Origin: Candidatus Aerophobota bacterium
GTDB lineage: Bacteria; Aerophobota; Aerophobia; Aerophobales; AE-B3A
DNA: 5,157 nt
Direction: 5' to 3'
NCBI GenBank assembly: GCA_030610725.1
Contig: JAUWRE010000094.1
Location: 1-5,157 of the forward strand
A program made the position numbers and the translations under genes. Below the pieces are notes generated by a model that was given only the letters and a program-made list of their open reading frames with translations, searched no databases and had not been told where the DNA came from. Of this stretch, positions 1 to 5,157 are shown piece after piece. Within the stretch, counting starts at the first letter, position 1; every line of letters begins with the position of its first letter.

Positions 1-2
1 CT

Positions 3-572
3 CTTGCCTTACAAGTTGATTCTCATCCTCCCAAAAGAGAATTAGATATGCTTTTATCTACAGGAGAAATTGTCTCATCTGCTCTATTATCCGTTGCTCT
101 TCATTCCCTGGGGGCTAAAGCCATATCTTTCAGTGGTTCTCAGGTAAGAATAATCACCAATGGAGCTCATACTAAAGCTCGTATTTTGAAAATTGAAACA
201 GAAAGGATTTTAAGGGAGATCAAGAAAGGTGAAATCGTGGTAGTAGCCGGATATCAGGGAATTACCCTACAGAACACTATCACCACCCTGGGAAGGGGAG
301 CGTCAGACACTACCGCGGTAGCGTTAGCTGCAGTATTAAAAGCGGACTTATGCGAAATTTACAGTGATGTAGAGGGGGTATACACAGCTGACCCTCGCAT
401 AGTGCCTCAGGCACAAAAACTCAACCATATTTCTTATGAGGAAATGCTGGAAATGGCTAGTTTAGGTGCCCAGGTTATACATCTGCGAGCGGTAGAAATA
501 GCCAGGAGATATAGAGTCTCTTTGCATATACGCTCTAGTTTCAGTCAAAAGGAGGGAACAATAATTGATTAA
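3..572 (+). CDS. lysC: Aspartate kinase, catalytic domain (5'-truncated by window edge)
   Basis: Phosphorylates L-aspartate to 4-phosphoaspartate, the first step to lysine, threonine, methionine and diaminopimelate; cytoplasmic. The frame is open from base 3 to the TAA at 570-572 (189 codons visible) and clearly began upstream, since the codons before the internal ATG at 48 read RELD and lead into the family motif MLLSTGE. Further family motifs are [19 protein letters not shown] (nucleotide/aspartate-binding loop), [13 protein letters not shown] and the domain end RSSF...GT. The frame then stops, whereas aspartokinases normally run on into two ACT domains; here those lie in the next frame starting at 565. 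The usual HPRAVE motif reads HLRAVE (codon CTG at 483-485). Identity is very secure; whether this is a separate catalytic subunit or half of a frameshifted gene is open. Confidence 0.93.
   Translation, partial: LALQVDSHPPKRELDMLLSTGEIVSSALLSVALHSLGAKAISFSGSQVRIITNGAHTKARILKIETERILREIKKGEIVVVAGYQGITLQNTITTLGRGASDTTAVALAAVLKADLCEIYSDVEGVYTADPRIVPQAQKLNHISYEEMLEMASLGAQVIHLRAVEIARRYRVSLHIRSSFSQKEGTIID
550..555 (+). promoter_or_regulatory. Shine-Dalgarno inside the kinase frame, for the ACT frame
   Basis: A perfect AGGAGG sits within the last codons of the kinase frame (AAG GAG GGA, Lys-Glu-Gly), 9 bases before TTG 565. It supports independent or coupled initiation of the ACT-domain polypeptide. 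It could be chance, because related kinases have similar residues at this position. Confidence 0.6.
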
Positions 573-1077
573 CAACGATTACATGGAACGATTTGTGGTA
601 TCCGGAATCACTCTTGATGAAGAGGAAGCTAAGGTAACCATTAAGAAAGTACCCGATGAACCAGGAACGGCTGGTTTCATTTTCACCCAATTAGCCGAAG
701 CTAGTATTAATGTGGATATGATTATTCAAAGCAGCACAAAGCAAGGAAAAAATGACATTTCCTTTACCATAAAAGAGGAAAGCCTGCAGGATACAAGAAG
801 AGTAATGGAAAAAATAGGGAAAAAATTGGAAATTGAAGAGATAACTTATGATTCGGATATGGCCAAGGTTTCCTTGATAGGAGCAGGAATGCAATCCCAC
901 CCTGGAGTTGCCGCCCGTATGTTTACCTGCATTGGAAAGAAAAAAATGAACATTGATATGATAAGCACCTCAGAAATAAAGATATCTTGTGTAGTCAGGA
1001 AAAATGAAGGGAAGAAAGCAGTAAGAGCCATTCATCAGGAATTTGAACTGGATAAAGAGGAGGATTTTGAAACTTAA
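565..1077 (+). CDS. lysC: Aspartate kinase regulatory part, two ACT domains (separate frame)
   Basis: This 170-residue frame is the C-terminal regulatory half of an aspartokinase. It holds the entry segment [11 protein letters not shown] (7-17), a first ACT domain with [11 protein letters not shown] and [15 protein letters not shown] (30-57), and a second with [20 protein letters not shown] and MNIDMIST (101-135). ACT pairs bind lysine or threonine for feedback control in this family. There is no kinase sequence. I chose TTG 565 because AGGAGG at 550-555 lies 9 bases upstream; ATG 583 fits the protein family but is 27 bases from that site. The frame overlaps the kinase stop by 8 bases and is shifted by one base relative to it. 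Bacillus and Corynebacterium lysC also make an ACT-only beta subunit, but from an in-frame internal start. Either this is a split alpha/beta arrangement or a one-base frameshift broke a normal gene. Confidence 0.9.
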   Translation: MINNDYMERFVVSGITLDEEEAKVTIKKVPDEPGTAGFIFTQLAEASINVDMIIQSSTKQGKNDISFTIKEESLQDTRRVMEKIGKKLEIEEITYDSDMAKVSLIGAGMQSHPGVAARMFTCIGKKKMNIDMISTSEIKISCVVRKNEGKKAVRAIHQEFELDKEEDFET

Positions 1078-2146
1078 TGAAAAATGGATGAAACTGGCCT
1101 TAAGATTGGCTAAAAAAGGCGAAGGAAAAGTTTCTCCCAATCCTATGGTAGGAGCTGTTCTTACTAAAAAGGAAGAAGTGATTGCTACTGGATATCATAG
1201 ATACTTCGGCGGACCGCATGCCGAAGTAGAAGCTATTGAAAAGGCAAAAGGTGAAGCTCAAGGCACTACTTTGTATGTCAGCCTGGAACCATGCAATTAT
1301 TATGGGAAAACTCCTCCTTGTACAGAAAAGATAATTCAAGCCGGCATTAAAAAAGTAATAACAGCCACATCAGACCCCACTTCTAAAGGAGGACTAAAGC
1401 GTCTGGCAAGAGAAGGTATCGAAACCGAACTGGGAGTCTGTCAGGAAGAAGCAAAGAAGTTAAATGAGGCTTTCTTCAATTATCTAAGGGAAAAGAGGCC
1501 TTTTGTCATAGTTAAGGCAGCAATCAGTCTGGATGGAAAAATTGCTACCCCCGGCGGGGAATCTAAGTGGATAACCGGTGAAAAATCACGTAGATTCGCT
1601 CATTCCCTCAGAGACAAAGTGGATGCTATTCTAGTAGGAATAAATACTGTAATCAAAGATGACCCTTCCCTACTTCCTCCTTCCTCCAAAAGAAGATTTG
1701 TTCGGATTGTCCTGGATAGCAAACTAAGAATTCCCATGGAAGCACGTCTCTTAGACGACCAGGAAAAAGCCGGTACGTTTATCTTCACTACCTGGCAGGC
1801 AAATAAGAAGAGATTAGAAGAGTTAAAAGAGAAAGGAATCAAGGTAGTAGTAACAGAAGCGAAAGAAGAAAAGGTAAGTCTAAAGGAAGTCCTAAAAAAG
1901 CTAGGAGAGCTTGAAATAATGAGTCTTCTAGTAGAAGGAGGAGGAGGGGTGATCGCTTCTTTTTTTGAGGAAGAAAGTGTTGACATGATATTCCTCTTTC
2001 TTGCCTGTCGTATAATAGGAGGAAAAGAAGCCCCTACCTGGGTAGGAGGAAAAGGAGTTAATTTATTAAAGGAGACTCCCTACATAAGCATAGATTCATT
2101 AAAGAAAATAGAGGGAGACTATCTTTTACAGGGATATGTAAAATAA
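1067..2146 (+). CDS. ribD: Bifunctional riboflavin biosynthesis deaminase/reductase RibD
   Basis: Catalyses two successive steps of riboflavin synthesis: hydrolytic deamination of the pyrimidinone product of GTP cyclohydrolase II, then NADPH-dependent reduction of the ribosyl side chain. From TTG 1067 the protein has 359 residues, normal for RibD. The N-terminal deaminase shows SPNPMVGAV (23-31), zinc ligand His51 and catalytic Glu53 in HAE, and zinc cysteines 76 and 85 in PCNYYGKTPPC. The C-terminal reductase shows KAAISLDGKIAT (150-161), SKWIT, ILVGINTVIKDDPSL, LLVEGGG (287-293) and IIGGKEAPT. The start is uncertain: TTG 1067 has GAGGAGG just upstream (1057-1063) and gives the usual N-terminus; TTG 1043 and ATG 1088 are the alternatives. 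From 1067 it overlaps the ACT-frame stop by 11 bases, suggesting coupling. The loop after Asp-Pro (103-104) is about three residues shorter than usual and lacks the DPNP form. Confidence 0.95.
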   Translation: MKLNEKWMKLALRLAKKGEGKVSPNPMVGAVLTKKEEVIATGYHRYFGGPHAEVEAIEKAKGEAQGTTLYVSLEPCNYYGKTPPCTEKIIQAGIKKVITATSDPTSKGGLKRLAREGIETELGVCQEEAKKLNEAFFNYLREKRPFVIVKAAISLDGKIATPGGESKWITGEKSRRFAHSLRDKVDAILVGINTVIKDDPSLLPPSSKRRFVRIVLDSKLRIPMEARLLDDQEKAGTFIFTTWQANKKRLEELKEKGIKVVVTEAKEEKVSLKEVLKKLGELEIMSLLVEGGGGVIASFFEEESVDMIFLFLACRIIGGKEAPTWVGGKGVNLLKETPYISIDSLKKIEGDYLLQGYVK

Positions 2147-2151
2147 CCTCA
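2144..2151. other. Convergent gene junction, 2 bases between stop codons
   Basis: The ribD TAA (2144-2146) and the phoU-like TGA (2149-2151, minus strand) are separated by two bases. No hairpin followed by a T-run is visible between the genes, so any terminator must lie inside one of the coding regions or depend on Rho. Confidence 0.85.
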
Positions 2152-2808
2152 CTCCATATTTTTTGGCTTATATCCTAACCTATGGAAAGGATTGGATACG
2201 CTAGAAGCAATATTCTTCAGGTGAGCACTCACTCGTTTTAAGTATCGAGCCAGAAGAGCATAGATGATACCCATTCTGGAAGAAATTTCTGCGTCTTCAA
2301 TAAGGTCTTCCACAACCTTCTCGCAGTGAACAGCTATTCTTGCATGTCTTTCCATAATTTGCCTGGCTAAATCAATATCTGCGTTTTTGAAAGCATTTAT
2401 TGTCCGGTCAAAGAGTTCCTCTATATCCTTCTCAATTTCTCTTATTCTCTCAATGTATTTTCCCTTTAGGTGTTGCGGATATTTGTGGGAAAGCTCTATT
2501 AAATTCTTGGAGTAATCACCGATTCTTTCTATATCTATAACTATGGTAATCAAAACCAGACAAGAGGTAACATCTTGTTGGGGATTTATAGAAAGGTGCT
2601 CCAAAATTTTTCTGCGTACGTTTCTCTGTAGCTCATTAAGCTCTCGATCAATCTTGTAAATATCTTCCTTTTCCTTCTCTTTATCCATTAGGACGCGCAG
2701 GGAAAAAGAAAACATATTTTTAGCCACCAAAAGCATCTTTTCTGTTTCTTTAAGAGCTTCATTTAGCAATCCTGCTTTTTTCCAAAGCTGAAAAAACTCT
2801 CTAAACAT
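2149..2808 (-). CDS. PhoU-domain protein, probable partner of the adjacent Na+/phosphate transporter
   Basis: An all-helical, cytoplasmic PhoU-family protein of 219 residues, the family's usual length for two three-helix repeats. The first repeat ends in the hallmark IDIERIGDYSKNL (91-103), with the acidic residues that bind metal clusters in PhoU structures. The second repeat has LARYLKRVSAHLKNIAS (186-202), where the usual E-R-x-x-D pattern is replaced by K-R-V-S-A. PhoU proteins regulate phosphate uptake and Pho signalling; in NptA/YjbB-type transporters a PhoU domain is often fused to the C-terminus. Here it directly follows the transporter gene, so regulation of that transporter is the likely role (inference). 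I chose ATG 2808 because AGGAGG at 2817-2822 is 8 bases upstream; GTG 2817 lies within that ribosome site. With this start there are 5 bases after the transporter stop. Confidence 0.88.
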   Translation of the reverse strand: MFREFFQLWKKAGLLNEALKETEKMLLVAKNMFSFSLRVLMDKEKEKEDIYKIDRELNELQRNVRRKILEHLSINPQQDVTSCLVLITIVIDIERIGDYSKNLIELSHKYPQHLKGKYIERIREIEKDIEELFDRTINAFKNADIDLARQIMERHARIAVHCEKVVEDLIEDAEISSRMGIIYALLARYLKRVSAHLKNIASSVSNPFHRLGYKPKNME

Positions 2809-2813
2809 GTATT

Positions 2814-3893
2814 TCACCTCCTGGTAAGAATGATTATAAGAATTGGTAGTAAAAAAAACGCTGAAATCAAATAAACAACAGCAAGCATTCTTTTTTCTTT
2901 AATAAGGGAGCTAAATCCTTCAGCAAGTCCGATAGGAACTTTTTTTAAAGGATACCACACACAAATTCCCAGTAAATTGAAAGTTAAATGAGCAAGAGCT
3001 GCCTGAACTCCCAGGAAAGACCCGGTAACTAAGGAAGCGAGGATGGCTGTAATTACCGTTCCTATATTTGCTCCCAGGAGATAGGGATAAATCTTTCTTA
3101 AAGTTAACAAACCCGCTCCTACCAGAGGAACTACCAAAGAAGTAGAAACTGAACTAGACTGAATTACAGCTGTCAATGCCAGTCCTAATAAAAAGCTCTT
3201 TCCGGCAGTTCCAAACAGATATTTGTCCAAAAATAGTTCTGCTTTTTCACTCATCAGGGAGCGAGTCATAGCTACCAGAACGGTCAGCGCAATAAAGAGA
3301 AAGACAAGAGAGACAACCAGTAACACAACAGGACTGTAAGCAAGAAAACCCTCTATGGAATTGGAGACAGGCTCAAGAATAATCTTTAAAGGACTGGTAA
3401 TTTTCAGTCCACCCGCTCCTTCAAAAATCTGAGCTAAAAAATGGGAAATTTTCTCAATAATATGAAAATGAATCTCTAGCGGAAAAAAGATAAGAATAGA
3501 TAGCACATTGAAAAAATCATGCACCACAGCAGCAGAAAAAGCATGTCCAAACTCTCTTTTCTTAGTGATGTGAGCAAGAGAAACTAAAATATTAGTGACT
3601 GTAGTGCCAACATTGGCTCCCATAATAATGGGGATAGCATTAACGATATTGATACTTCCTGTACCCACCAGAGCCACTACAATAGAGGTAGTAACGGACG
3701 AGCTCTGTACCAACGAGGTGGCAAGAATACCAATGAAAAGTCCCACCAGCGGATTAGAGGTAGTGCTGATTAATTGGTTGACAAATCCGCCCCCTAACAA
3801 CTTCAAAGAGCTACCAAGAAGGTTTATGCATAAGAGAAAAGTATAAACAGCACCGATTAAGACGAAAACCCGTAGGGCTTTAGGTAGCCTCAT
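2814..3893 (-). CDS. Na+/phosphate cotransporter, NptA/PNaS family
   Basis: A 359-residue inner-membrane protein that probably imports inorganic phosphate coupled to sodium. It shows the family's inverted two-repeat design. Repeat 1 has LVQSSSVTTS (61-70) and GANVGTT (92-98); repeat 2 has VIQSSSVSTS (243-252) and GANIGTV (274-280). The paired QSSS motifs are the substrate and ion signature of type II Na/Pi carriers. Hydrophobic stretches cover residues 9-33, 47-80, 85-108, 122-140, 186-210, 232-262, 270-290, 297-313 and 336-356. The protein ends after the last membrane segment (ILTRR), with no PhoU domain; that is encoded by the next gene. ATG 3893 follows the pyrF stop by 3 bases, with GAGG at 3902-3905 inside the pyrF end as ribosome site, so it is co-transcribed and probably coupled. 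Specificity for phosphate is inferred from family and neighbour. Confidence 0.92.
   Translation of the reverse strand: MRLPKALRVFVLIGAVYTFLLCINLLGSSLKLLGGGFVNQLISTTSNPLVGLFIGILATSLVQSSSVTTSIVVALVGTGSINIVNAIPIIMGANVGTTVTNILVSLAHITKKREFGHAFSAAVVHDFFNVLSILIFFPLEIHFHIIEKISHFLAQIFEGAGGLKITSPLKIILEPVSNSIEGFLAYSPVVLLVVSLVFLFIALTVLVAMTRSLMSEKAELFLDKYLFGTAGKSFLLGLALTAVIQSSSVSTSLVVPLVGAGLLTLRKIYPYLLGANIGTVITAILASLVTGSFLGVQAALAHLTFNLLGICVWYPLKKVPIGLAEGFSSLIKEKRMLAVVYLISAFFLLPILIIILTRR
2817..2822 (-). promoter_or_regulatory. Shine-Dalgarno deciding the phoU-like start
   Basis: On the minus strand AGGAGG is followed after 8 bases by ATG 2808. The nominally longer start GTG 2817 overlaps the last base of this site and so cannot be the one it serves. 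Confidence 0.75.
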
Positions 3894-3896
3894 TAA

Positions 3897-4604
3897 CTAG
3901 TCCTCGATTTCTTCCAGGATTCGTTTGGCTGCTCTCACAGGGTCAGCCGAATCCAGGATAGGACGTCCTATTACCACAAAATCAGCTCCTCTTTTAATTG
4001 CTTGCCGGGGAGTCAATACCCTCTTTTGCTCATCTTTTTTTGAGCCTTTTGGTCTTACTCCCGGAACGATTAGAAGAAGGTCATTCCCAAAATTCCTGCG
4101 TAATTCTTCAATTTCATAAGAAGAGGCAACTACTCCATCTAGCCCTCCTTTTTTTGCCAGATTTGCCAGGTGTATAACCTCCTCCTTCAAATTCCTTTTA
4201 ATCCCTAGCTCTTCTTCTAGTACTTGGGAATTCAAAGAAGTGAGAAGGGTAACTCCTAATACTTTGATAAATCTATTTCTTTTCTTGGCTGCTTTTCTTG
4301 CCCTTTGTATCATTTCCAAACCGCCAAGCGTATGCATAGTAAACATATCCACTCCTAGACCTGCTACTGTTTCAGCCGCTTTTTCCACCACAGAGGAGAT
4401 ATCGTAAAACTTAGCATCATAAAAGACCTTCACCTTCTTTTTCTTAATAACTTTTATAATTTTGGGACCGTACCTGGTGAATAAGCGATGGCCTACTTTG
4501 AAAATTCCCACAAAATCGGCCAGTTTTTCCACTAACCCTTCAACTTCTTCTTGAGTGTCTATATCTAAAGCTAAAATTAACTTATCTCTTGCCTGGATAG
4601 CCAT
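3897..4604 (-). CDS. pyrF: Orotidine 5'-phosphate decarboxylase
   Basis: Converts OMP to UMP, the last step of de novo pyrimidine synthesis; cytoplasmic TIM barrel, dimeric. From ATG 4604 it has 235 residues, typical of the bacterial family. Visible active-site residues are Asp14 (LALD), Lys36 (FKVG), the Asp63-x-Lys65-x-x-Asp68 triad in DAKFYD, Arg184 (PGVRP), Gln193 and Arg214 (VIGRPI). The loop after the triad reads DISSVV rather than the usual DIPNTV, so the Thr that normally contacts the substrate is Val72. I chose ATG 4604 because GAGG at 4613-4616 is 8 bases upstream and the protein then begins as usual, MAIQARDKLILALD; ATG 4640 would add 12 residues overlapping the helicase remnant. 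The gene heads a tight run with the phosphate transporter and phoU-like genes. Confidence 0.95.
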   Translation of the reverse strand: MAIQARDKLILALDIDTQEEVEGLVEKLADFVGIFKVGHRLFTRYGPKIIKVIKKKKVKVFYDAKFYDISSVVEKAAETVAGLGVDMFTMHTLGGLEMIQRARKAAKKRNRFIKVLGVTLLTSLNSQVLEEELGIKRNLKEEVIHLANLAKKGGLDGVVASSYEIEELRRNFGNDLLLIVPGVRPKGSKKDEQKRVLTPRQAIKRGADFVVIGRPILDSADPVRAAKRILEEIED

Positions 4605-4609
4605 TTCCC

Positions 4610-4792
4610 TCACCTCTTTCCCAGAAAAACATAAGGACATACTTGTTGATAAACAAGAGCATAAAGAGCTAACTGCAGGCGCTGTTCTTCGTGTTCTCGA
4701 CTGAGGAATCCCTCACTTGTCCAGCAGTTGTGAAAAACGGAGAGGAGCTCATCTTCTCTCATTTTCTCTCCGCTCAGCCTGCGACGATAGTA
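4610..4792 (-). pseudogene. Out-of-frame C-terminal remnants of the helicase-nuclease
   Basis: This frame is open from the TAC at 4792 (preceded by an in-frame TAG) to TGA 4610-4612. The first part, with [10 protein letters not shown] then DELL, and after it CWTSEGFLSREHEEQR, resembles the linker just before the nuclease domain in UvrD/RecB-type proteins. There a helix ending in a basic run is followed by SEEELL-like and W-SEGF-SREHEE-like signatures. The next residues, LQLALYALVYQQ, resemble nuclease motif QxxxY (Q-L-A-L-Y). In intact relatives those two stretches are separated by roughly a hundred residues carrying the catalytic acids. An ATG at 4762 could start a 50-residue product, with only a weak ribosome site, so independent translation is possible but not supported. 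Confidence 0.55.
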
Positions 4793-4970
4793 CTAAGGTA
4801 AGAGCTAGTATTTCTTCAGGCTTTGCCCTTTTACTAGCGATAAGATAAGCAATACGTCGAGTAATAACCTGAGTTTTGCCTGTTCCTGCTCCAGCTATAA
4901 TTAAAAGAGGTCCCTTTCCATGAGTAACCGTCTCTTTCTGCTCTTCGTTTAACCCCTCTAATATTTCCAA
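4749..4970 (-). CDS. N-terminal fragment of UvrD/PcrA-like DNA helicase (73 codons)
   Basis: Open frame from TTG 4970 (AAAGGA ribosome site shortly upstream) to TGA 4749. Residues 7-15 (LNEEQKETV) match the helicase Q motif, AGAGTGKT (26-33) is the Walker A ATP-binding loop, and ITRRIAYLI plus EEILALT (52-58) form the path to motif Ia. The family normally continues with a phenylalanine, TNKAA and an EM-type helix. Here the last 15 residues ([15 protein letters not shown]) do not match and are probably out-of-frame reading of the next fragment. It has no Walker B, arginine fingers or DNA-binding motifs and cannot be a working helicase. A short peptide may still be made. Confidence 0.8.
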   Translation of the reverse strand: MEILEGLNEEQKETVTHGKGPLLIIAGAGTGKTQVITRRIAYLIASKRAKPEEILALTLVLSSQAERRENERR

Positions 4971-5038
4971 CTTCCGTCCTTTCTGTCCCCTTCCCTTCTA
5001 TGCTTTTCTGCTTAAAATCTGTCAGCCTAACTCTAACT

Positions 5039-5067
5039 ATATTAGCACATCATTACCCTTAAGACAA
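5039..5067 (-). promoter_or_regulatory. Possible sigma-70-type promoter upstream of the helicase remnant
   Basis: On the minus strand TTGTCT (5062-5067) and TAATAT (5039-5044) are separated by exactly 17 bases, each matching the consensus at four of six positions. It lies about 70 bases before TTG 4970 and could drive the helicase remnant and, by read-through, pyrF, nptA and phoU. The region is AT-rich, so a chance match is possible. Confidence 0.35.
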
Positions 5068-5157
5068 CTACCGCATTGTGTCCATATAAAAGACATTACT
5101 GATAGATGATTCTTTTCCCGTCCTCTTTTCTGTTTTAATTTCACCGGGACTATCCAT
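5068..5157 (-). other. Open frame running off the right edge, unidentified
   Basis: Reading leftward from the edge, one minus-strand frame has 29 codons (ending NVFYMDTMR) before the TAG at 5068-5070. It could be the tail of an upstream gene. A second minus frame is also open to about 5043. Neither is recognisable, and such lengths occur by chance. From here to 4971 I see only the possible promoter and a purine-rich leader. Confidence 0.2.

Larger units (their letters stand above)
4610..4970 (-). pseudogene. Internally deleted UvrD/PcrA-type helicase with RecB-like nuclease domain
   Basis: I read this whole interval as one degraded gene. The first 58 codons from TTG 4970 are the N-terminus of a superfamily 1 helicase. 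After motif Ia (last family-like codon 4799-4797) the sequence jumps, with a change of frame, to a segment (4792-4679) like the region just before the nuclease domain of UvrD/RecB fusions. It then jumps again to a short piece (4678 to about 4625) like the QxxxY nuclease motif. The order is right, but the ATPase motifs II-VI and most of the nuclease are absent; intact members run from roughly 700 to over 1,000 residues. It abuts pyrF, its last in-frame TGA being 5 bases before the pyrF ATG. True deletions or an assembly collapse would look the same. The second and third matches come from memory of family motifs, without a search. Confidence 0.7.

Noticed and set aside
556..576. Programmed +1 frameshift joining kinase and ACT frames, as in prfB (internal Shine-Dalgarno, then stop followed by C).
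   Set aside because: The codons before the stop (AUU GAU UAA C) offer no good +1 re-pairing, and the AGGAGG spacing suits initiation at TTG 565 rather than the 3-base spacing used in prfB.
691..1339. Minus-strand open frames under the ACT and ribD genes (691-900, 846-1031, 1100-1339), and 1600-1986.
   Set aside because: They mirror well-supported plus-strand genes, are low-complexity Ser/Phe-rich, and resemble no family.
2809..2817. GTG 2817 start for the phoU-like gene with a 4-base GTGA overlap.
   Set aside because: The only good ribosome site overlaps this GTG and is well spaced for ATG 2808.
3595..4119. Plus-strand open frames at 3595-3846 and 3925-4119.
   Set aside because: They lie antisense to the strongly supported nptA and pyrF genes and have no recognisable content.
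4605..4640. Longer pyrF start at ATG 4640.
   Set aside because: It adds residues unlike the family and has no better ribosome site; GAGG is correctly spaced from ATG 4604.
4740..4790. Site-specific recombination or insertion-sequence scar at the helicase break.
   Set aside because: I see no terminal inverted repeats, target duplication or transposase remnant; the flanking pieces fit simple deletions within one gene.
1..5157. CRISPR array, tRNA, rRNA, riboswitch or tandem repeats.
   Set aside because: No repeated unit, cloverleaf or conserved RNA element was recognised; almost all bases are in coding frames.

Overview
The window looks like ordinary chromosomal DNA from a low-to-moderate G+C bacterium (about 40% by eye). 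Gene starts carry strong Shine-Dalgarno sequences (AGGAGG, GAGG), TTG starts recur, and genes are packed with overlaps or gaps of a few bases. All identifiable genes are housekeeping: amino-acid, riboflavin and pyrimidine synthesis, phosphate transport, and DNA repair. The phylum cannot be fixed from the sequence. An uncultured lineage known from metagenomes is possible, but that is a guess. I see no phage, transposon, CRISPR, tRNA or rRNA sequence.

Left half, plus strand (1-2146): the 3' part of an aspartate kinase gene (lysC) whose left end lies outside the window. Its kinase domain and its two regulatory ACT domains are in different reading frames that overlap by 8 bases. The ACT frame has its own TTG start with a well-placed AGGAGG. 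ribD (bifunctional riboflavin deaminase/reductase) follows, again from a probable TTG start overlapping the preceding stop. The three frames form one overlapping, probably translationally coupled string.

Right half, minus strand (4970 down to 2149): a probable promoter, then a broken UvrD/PcrA-type helicase gene, then pyrF (orotidine 5'-phosphate decarboxylase), an NptA-type Na+/phosphate cotransporter and a PhoU-domain protein, separated by only 3-5 bases. The last two probably work together: the transporter imports phosphate and the PhoU protein restrains or regulates it. In many bacteria the two are fused in one polypeptide. The two halves converge with 2 bases between the ribD and phoU stop codons, leaving no room for a conventional terminator.

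The most informative observation is the helicase locus. Its Walker A N-terminus breaks off after motif Ia. Directly behind it, in another frame, lie two short pieces that match the boundary before the RecB-type nuclease domain and the nuclease QxxxY motif of the same family. They are in the correct order but with several hundred residues missing. It looks like a helicase-nuclease gene shrunk by internal deletions, or an assembly artefact doing the same. The split aspartokinase is second. Several conserved positions are also changed in PyrF, RibD, LysC and PhoU. I did not find a convincing new biological system.
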